8,965 nt of DNA, taken from NCBI GenBank assembly GCA_021815005.1, contig JAKAHL010000060.1, positions 1-8,965 of the forward strand. Direction: 5' to 3'. Shown here one piece after another: positions 5,901 to 8,965 of this stretch (position 1 is its first letter; each line of letters begins with the position of its first letter). The notes beneath the pieces are model-generated. The model had not been told where the DNA came from. It did not search any database and saw only the letters and a program-made list of their open reading frames with translations. The stretch comes from Chloroflexota bacterium (lineage in GTDB: Bacteria > Chloroflexota > Limnocylindria > Limnocylindrales > CSP1-4). The position numbers and the translations under genes were made by a program.

Positions 5901-6800
5901 CGACTCGATGGTCTCGCCCTCGGGCACGGGGAAGTGCGGGATGCGCAGCTCGCCCAGGGGGAGCTTGAGGTCCACCATCTCGGCGACCTTGCGGGTGTTG
6001 AGGTACGCCTGCCGCTGGTCCGGGAACAGGGCGAACATCTCGGCCGCGGTCTTGAGGTAGAAGTTGTCCGATTCGAACCGCATCCGGTTGGGCGTGTCCA
6101 GGTTGGCGCCCGTGCCCACGCACAGCAGGACGTCGTGGGCCTCGGCCTGCTCGCGGTGGACGTAGTGCAGGTCGTTGGTGACCACCAGCGGCAGGCCCAT
6201 CTCGGGCGCGAACCGGAGCAGCCGCTTGTTGAGCTCGATCTGCTCGGGGATGCCGTGGTCCTGAAGCTCCAGGTAGAAGCGGTCCGGGCCCAGGATGTCC
6301 GCGTACGTGCCGGCCACGCTCCGGGCGAGGTCCCAGTCGTCGGCGAGCAGGGCGCGGTTCACCTCGCCGCTCAGGCAGGCGGACATCCCGATCAGGCCCT
6401 TGCTGTACCGGGCCAAGTGCTCGTGGTCGATGCGCGGCTTGTAGTAGTAGCCGTCCACGTGGGCGTCGGTGATCAGCCGGCTGAGGTTCTGGTAGCCCTC
6501 GAGGTCCGAGGCCAGCAGGACCAGGTGGAACGGGTCCCGGTCCGCCTTGGCGTCCTTGTCCAGCATGCCGCGGCGGGCGACGTAGGTCTCCACGCCGATG
6601 ATCGGCTTGATGCCGGCCTTGGTGGCCGCCTGGTAGAAGGCGACGCTGCCGTAGAGCGCCCCGTGGTCCGTCACGGCCAGCGCGTCGAAGCCGTGCTTGA
6701 CGCTCGTCTCGACCAGGTCCGTGATCCGGCCGAGCCCGTCGAGCAGGCTGAACTCGCTGTGCGTGTGGAGGTGGACGAAGTCGTTCGGGGCGATGCTCAC
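2913..6800 (-). CDS. dnaE: DNA polymerase III subunit alpha (replicative polymerase, C-family)
   Basis: 1295 residues, GTG start at 6800 with GGGAG four bases upstream. Extends leading and lagging strands at the replication fork. The PHP domain (about 8-280) keeps a full metal set: H12, H14, D21, H46, E71, H92, C142, D210, H212. The palm contains PDIDIDFEDERR with acidic D400/D402/D404 and KFDFLGL with D554, matching the catalytic triad region of the E. coli enzyme. A helix-hairpin-helix (AVKNVGESAI) lies near 820-837. An OB fold of the tRNA-anti type is at about 980-1055. Then comes a low-complexity Pro/Ala/Ser/Arg linker, about 1075-1200, with an acidic patch (EDDAEQDE), and a small C-terminal domain (about 1216-1295) resembling the domain that binds the clamp-loader tau subunit. 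Longer than the roughly 1160-residue E. coli protein mainly because of the linker. The intact PHP site suggests built-in 3'-5' proofreading. Confidence 0.98.
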   Translation of the reverse strand: MSIAPNDFVHLHTHSEFSLLDGLGRITDLVETSVKHGFDALAVTDHGALYGSVAFYQAATKAGIKPIIGVETYVARRGMLDKDAKADRDPFHLVLLASDLEGYQNLSRLITDAHVDGYYYKPRIDHEHLARYSKGLIGMSACLSGEVNRALLADDWDLARSVAGTYADILGPDRFYLELQDHGIPEQIELNKRLLRFAPEMGLPLVVTNDLHYVHREQAEAHDVLLCVGTGANLDTPNRMRFESDNFYLKTAAEMFALFPDQRQAYLNTRKVAEMVDLKLPLGELRIPHFPVPEGETIESWLRRECQRGLERRYGTVTSEIQERLDYELGVINQMGYAGYFLIVADFVNYARSEGIATSCRGSAPGSIVTYTLGITPVDPIHYGLPFERFLNPDRVTMPDIDIDFEDERRGEVINYVSRKYGQDHVAQIITFGTMLARAAIRDVGRVMGMGYGDVDKIAKAVPNQLGIKLADALEMSPPLKEMVDGDPQIGKLIGFAQQLEGVARNASTHAAGVVISREPLTELMPLQKATNSDALMTQYEMHGIEALGLLKFDFLGLSNLTILRRAVELIRDHRGIEVDLESIPLDDPKTFSLLASGETTGVFQLESAGMRRYIRELQPTTVYDLAAMVALYRPGPMDNIPTYIRRKHGQEPVEYLHPLLEPFLNRTYGVFVYQEDIMAAAVALGGFSGPEADTLGYAIRKKKSSVLRSMKETFVERAAQRGVSAATIDAVFKAFEPFERYGFNKAHATTYGLVAYQTAYLKANYTVEYMTSVLSTFRDNADKVAAAIAECRRLGIDVRTPDVHRSHLGFTVEGDAIRFGLLAVKNVGESAIQSIIDSRQTGGEFRSLTDLCSRVDVRLANRKVLESLIRVGALNAFGHPAQLLAGLDDALATGQAAQRDRVSGQTSLFDMGGDDGAVLEKPLPDVPEAPVRERLRWEKELMGLYLSDHPMGEVADRVGQFVTAYSGDLKDESLDGQRVVLGGIVTAMRSVITKSKSTMAVVTVEDLQGTIEVVVFPKTFEQTAGVWRDGAILLVAGRVDHRGDEASLLADSVWDWDQVADAGPDAFAREVGALDRRTRRGPAGGGNNARRDATDGAGSASPPRSQGQGGSGRPAPSPAGRSGSPSPALRPTTGSPAAVTAVVSPAPRPPVASPVPPALPRVAPAEPVPTYREPSALAGAEDDAEQDEPALPDELRARAVAAAQAPSQPIDAAPGTVLNVRFAREAGTERVLSAMQAFRAVLRERPGATRVVVHVPAPGGTALPMELRGVAYDAELEAEVRRRVGDGVIDLSLG

Positions 6801-6809
6801 GGGGCTCCC

Positions 6810-6815
6810 AGTCTA
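6810..6815 (-). promoter_or_regulatory. Candidate -10 element TAGACT for dnaE
   Basis: TAGACT on the minus strand ends nine bases before the GTG start. If functional, transcription would begin almost at the start codon and exclude the GGGAG that lies between. Either dnaE is near-leaderless or the ribosome-binding site is real and transcription begins further upstream. Confidence 0.35.
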
Positions 6816-6848
6816 CCCGCCGGCCGGGTTCGTCGGGTCACCCCGGGC

Positions 6849-6898
6849 GGGTCGGCGCCGCGACCCCCGGCCCGGCGCACGGGTCGGCCGCGCGACCG
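6849..6898. repeat. Two near-identical palindromes 32 bp apart in the dnaE-thrC divergent region (operator-like)
   Basis: First copy at 6849-6866, GGGTCGGCGCCGCGACCC; second at 6881-6898, GGGTCGGCCGCGCGACCG. Each is a dyad with arms GGTCG and CGACC around six bases, and the copies match at 15 of 18 positions. Their start-to-start distance of 32 bp is about three turns of the helix, so dimers bound to both would lie on the same face. They lie between the dnaE start (34 bp beyond the candidate -10) and the thrC candidate -10 (41 bp downstream of the second copy). No regulator gene is identifiable in the window. Confidence 0.5.
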
Positions 6899-6938
6899 CC
6901 GTCAGGCAACCGCCCCGCGACCCCGCTGGGACCGTTGC

Positions 6939-6944
6939 TACCAT
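6939..6944 (+). promoter_or_regulatory. Candidate -10 element TACCAT for thrC, predicting a leaderless mRNA
   Basis: TACCAT ends six bases before the ATG at 6951, which places the expected transcription start on the A of the start codon. There is no purine-rich ribosome-binding site upstream of this ATG, which agrees with leaderless translation. No clear -35 box. Confidence 0.45.
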
Positions 6945-6950
6945 CGCCCG

Positions 6951-8477
6951 ATGCGCTACCTCGACACGCGCGGGCTGGCCGACCGGCCCCGGACCTTCAG
7001 CGAGGCGGTCCTCGAGGGGATCGCCCCGGGGGGCGGTCTGTTCGTGCCGGAGCGCCTGCCCCGCTTCTCCGGCGCGGAGCTCGACGGGCTCGCCACGCTC
7101 CCCTACGCCGCCCGCGCCGAGCGCGTCCTCGCGTCCTTCGAGCCCGACCTCGCCCCCGACGTGCTCCACGCCGCCACGGCCGGCGCGTACGGCTCCCAGT
7201 TCGACACCCCGGAGGTCGCCCCCGTCCGCGACCTCGGCGGCGGTCGCTTCGTGCTCGAGCTGTGGCACGGTCCGACGCTCGCGTTCAAGGACATGGCGCT
7301 CCAGCTCATGCCACGGCTGTTCAGCGCGTCCATCGAGCGGGCCGCGGTCGGAGGCGCGGGCGGGCGCGAGTACCTGATCCTCGTGGCCACCAGCGGGGAC
7401 ACGGGGGCGGCCGCCCTCGAGGGCTTCGCCGATCGTGAGCACACGCGGATCGCGGTGCTGTTCCCGGACGCCGGCGTGTCCACCGTGCAGGAGCGCCAGA
7501 TGACGACGCGCCCGGGCGCGAACGTCGCCGTGTTCCGGGTTGCCGGCGACTTCGACGCCTGCCAGACGACGGTCAAGCAGGTGTTCGACGACCCGGCGCT
7601 GGCGGCCGAGCTGGACGCGGGCCACCGGCTGTCGCTCTCGTCGGCCAACTCCATCAACTGGGGGCGGCTGCTGCCGCAGGTGGCGTACTACCTGTCGGCC
7701 TGCGCGGACCTCCGGGCGCGCGGCGCGCTGCGCGACGGGCAGCTCGTGGACGTGTGCGTCCCGACCGGCAACTTCGGCAACGTCCTGGCGGCCTGGTACG
7801 CGCGCCGGATGGGCGCCCCGATCGGCCGGCTCATCAGCGCCAGCAACGCCAACAACGTCCTGGCGGACTTCATCGCGACCGGCGTGTACGACATCGGCGG
7901 CCGGTCGCTCGTCAAGACGCCGTCGCCCTCGATGGACATCCTGGTCTCGAGCAACCTCGAGCGGCTGCTCGCGGACCTCGTGGGCGACCCCGAGCGCGTC
8001 CGCGGCTGGATGGCGGACCTCCGGTCGCGCTCCAGGTTCGAGGTGGACCCGACCACGCTCGCCCGCCTGCGCGATGTCTTCGCCGGCGGCTGGGTGGGCA
8101 ACGCCGCCTCGCTGGCGACCATCGCGAAGGTCCAGCGGGAGCGCGGCTACCTGCTCGACCCGCACACGGCCGTCGCGTGGGCGGTGGCCGACGAGGTGGC
8201 CCGGGACCGGCCGGTCCTGATCGTGGCGACCGCGCACTGGGCGAAATTCGCCGCCGACGTGACGCGCGCCCTGAGAGACCTGCCGCCAGACGCGCCGATG
8301 CCGACCGGCGACGCCGAGTTGGCGCTGCTCGGGCAGGTGCCCGAGCTCGCCCCGGGCGCGTCGGTCCCGGCCCAGCTCGCGGCGGTCCTCGCGCGCCCGG
8401 TCCGCTTCCGCCAGCGGATCGACAGCACGCGGGACGCGCTGGAGCACGCCCTGCGAGGCTGGCTCGCCGCCCGCTGA
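6951..8477 (+). CDS. thrC: Threonine synthase (PLP-dependent, EC 4.2.3.1)
   Basis: 508 residues. Converts O-phospho-L-homoserine and water to L-threonine and phosphate, the last step of threonine biosynthesis, in the cytoplasm. The start is fixed by the family's typical opening, here MRYLDTRG, followed by FSEAVLEGIAPGGGLFVPE. LWHGPTLAFKDMALQ at about 104-118 carries the PLP-binding lysine K113; ATSGDTG (146-152) and PTGNFGNVLA (271-280) are phosphate/cofactor-binding loops; SANSINWGRLLPQ is at 231-243. Length and motifs fit the class with the extended N-terminal region (E. coli and yeast type, about 430-515 residues). No other threonine pathway gene is adjacent in the window. The gene is divergent from dnaE, and the paired palindromes upstream are candidates for regulation. 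The frame is open far upstream of the ATG, but that part is antisense to dnaE and not coding. Confidence 0.97.
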   Translation: MRYLDTRGLADRPRTFSEAVLEGIAPGGGLFVPERLPRFSGAELDGLATLPYAARAERVLASFEPDLAPDVLHAATAGAYGSQFDTPEVAPVRDLGGGRFVLELWHGPTLAFKDMALQLMPRLFSASIERAAVGGAGGREYLILVATSGDTGAAALEGFADREHTRIAVLFPDAGVSTVQERQMTTRPGANVAVFRVAGDFDACQTTVKQVFDDPALAAELDAGHRLSLSSANSINWGRLLPQVAYYLSACADLRARGALRDGQLVDVCVPTGNFGNVLAAWYARRMGAPIGRLISASNANNVLADFIATGVYDIGGRSLVKTPSPSMDILVSSNLERLLADLVGDPERVRGWMADLRSRSRFEVDPTTLARLRDVFAGGWVGNAASLATIAKVQRERGYLLDPHTAVAWAVADEVARDRPVLIVATAHWAKFAADVTRALRDLPPDAPMPTGDAELALLGQVPELAPGASVPAQLAAVLARPVRFRQRIDSTRDALEHALRGWLAAR

Positions 8478-8486
8478 GCCGCCGCC

Positions 8487-8503
8487 CCGGCACGTGGGCC
8501 GGT
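8487..8503 (+). repeat. Short inverted repeat after thrC
   Basis: CCGGC and GCCGG flank ACGTGG about ten bases beyond the thrC stop. The stem is only five pairs and there is no T tract, so termination here is a weak suggestion. Confidence 0.2.
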
Positions 8504-8508
8504 ATCCT
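8503..8508 (+). promoter_or_regulatory. Candidate -10 element TATCCT for the phosphohexomutase gene
   Basis: TATCCT lies 79 bases upstream of the GTG start, in the 110-base gap after thrC. It would give a leader of about 70 bases. No -35 box is recognisable. Cotranscription with thrC remains possible. Confidence 0.3.
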
Positions 8509-8587
8509 CCTGCCACCACCGTCCACCGGACACCGCCTGGCCGTCGGGCCGCCCCGATCGGCGCCGGGCCAGCCTGAGGTCAGCACC

Positions 8588-8965
8588 GTGACGCCCACCC
8601 CCGAGCCCCGTCGAGCCCCCACGATCGTCTTCGGGACCGACGGCTGGCGCGCCCGGACGGCCGAGGACTACACCTTCGAATCCGTCCGCCGTTGCGCCGA
8701 CGGCGTCGCCGAGCACGTCGAGGGTCGGGGCGAGGCCGCCAAGGGCGTCGTGATCGCCTTCGACCGGCGCTTCGCGTCCGAGCACTTCGCGGCCGCGGCC
8801 GCCGAGGTCCTGGCGGCCCGCGGCATCCCGGTCGCGCTCGCCACCCAGGCCGTGCCCACCCAGATGTCCTCGCTCGAGGTCGTCCTGCGCGGCGCGGCGG
8901 CCGGCATCGTCATCACGGCCAGCCACAATCCCTGGACCGACAACGGGTTCAAGGTGAAGGCCCCC
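8588..8965 (+). CDS. Phosphoglucomutase/phosphomannomutase family protein, N-terminal 126 residues (runs off right edge)
   Basis: Begins at GTG 8588 with GAGGT seven bases upstream, a clear ribosome-binding site; no ATG is present near the N-terminus. Domain 1 of the alpha-D-phosphohexomutase superfamily is visible: FGTDGWRA at residues 15-22, the signature that opens these enzymes; GVVIAFDRRF near 53-62; and TASHNPWTDNGFKVK at 110-124, the active-site loop whose serine (S112) carries the phosphate transferred between the 1 and 6 positions of a hexose (or hexosamine) phosphate. The remaining three domains, which set sugar specificity, lie outside the window, so glucose, mannose or glucosamine cannot be chosen; FGTDGWRA with NPWTDNGFK favours phosphoglucomutase/phosphomannomutase over GlmM, which usually has FGTDGIRG. 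It follows thrC on the same strand after 110 bases. Confidence 0.95.
   Translation, partial: MTPTPEPRRAPTIVFGTDGWRARTAEDYTFESVRRCADGVAEHVEGRGEAAKGVVIAFDRRFASEHFAAAAAEVLAARGIPVALATQAVPTQMSSLEVVLRGAAAGIVITASHNPWTDNGFKVKAP

Noticed and set aside
3675..6950. Very long plus-strand open frame opposite dnaE, continuous with thrC
   Set aside because: It is antisense to a complete, motif-rich dnaE. Stops are rare on the opposite strand of GC-rich genes with G/C third positions, and the peptide is an Ala/Val/His/Arg/Leu pattern without any family motif. thrC starts at its family-typical MRYLDTRG.
1..8965. Mobile elements, CRISPR arrays, defence or biosynthetic clusters
   Set aside because: No transposase, integrase, spaced direct-repeat array, or accessory cluster gene is seen; base composition and codon use are even throughout and the recognisable genes are mostly housekeeping.

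Overview
The window is very GC-rich DNA (roughly 70% G+C by eye) in which nearly every codon ends in G or C. It reads as ordinary bacterial chromosome: housekeeping genes, one tRNA, a sigma/anti-sigma pair, and no mobile element, phage gene, CRISPR array or toxin-antitoxin pair. The style of the anti-sigma N-terminus and the GC content suggest a Chloroflexota lineage of the Limnocylindria/Ellin6529 kind. An actinobacterium cannot be excluded from sequence alone, so this placement is an inference.

Layout. On the minus strand, 1-1319 holds an ECF-type RNA polymerase sigma factor followed, with an ATGA overlap, by its probable membrane anti-sigma factor. The anti-sigma reading frame appears to shift near 120-135 and runs off the left edge. 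Divergent from the sigma gene on the plus strand are a complete tRNA-Leu(CAA) with encoded CCA (1424-1509), a hairpin-rich stretch (about 1569-1661), a 44-residue single-pass membrane protein (1691-1825) and an unusual fusion of a TerB-like domain to a YCII-like domain (1951-2889). The fusion gene converges on dnaE (minus strand, 2913-6800), which encodes the replicative DNA polymerase III alpha subunit. A perfect hairpin separates the two stop codons. dnaE is divergent from thrC, threonine synthase (6951-8477). The 150-bp dnaE-thrC intergenic region contains two near-identical palindromes exactly 32 bp apart. The window ends inside a phosphohexomutase gene that begins at a GTG with a good ribosome-binding site (8588).

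Except for the sigma/anti-sigma pair, neighbours do not form one pathway; they are separate transcription units. TANNNT hexamers lie just upstream of most start points (TAGACT three times, also TAGGAT, TACCAT and TATCCT). Two of these are placed so close to the start that a leaderless thrC mRNA and an almost leader-free tRNA precursor are predicted.

The points most worth a second look are the paired operator-like palindromes, the TerB-YCII fusion, the anti-sigma frame shift, the intact PHP proofreading site in DnaE and the structured stretch after the tRNA. No clearly new multi-gene system is visible.
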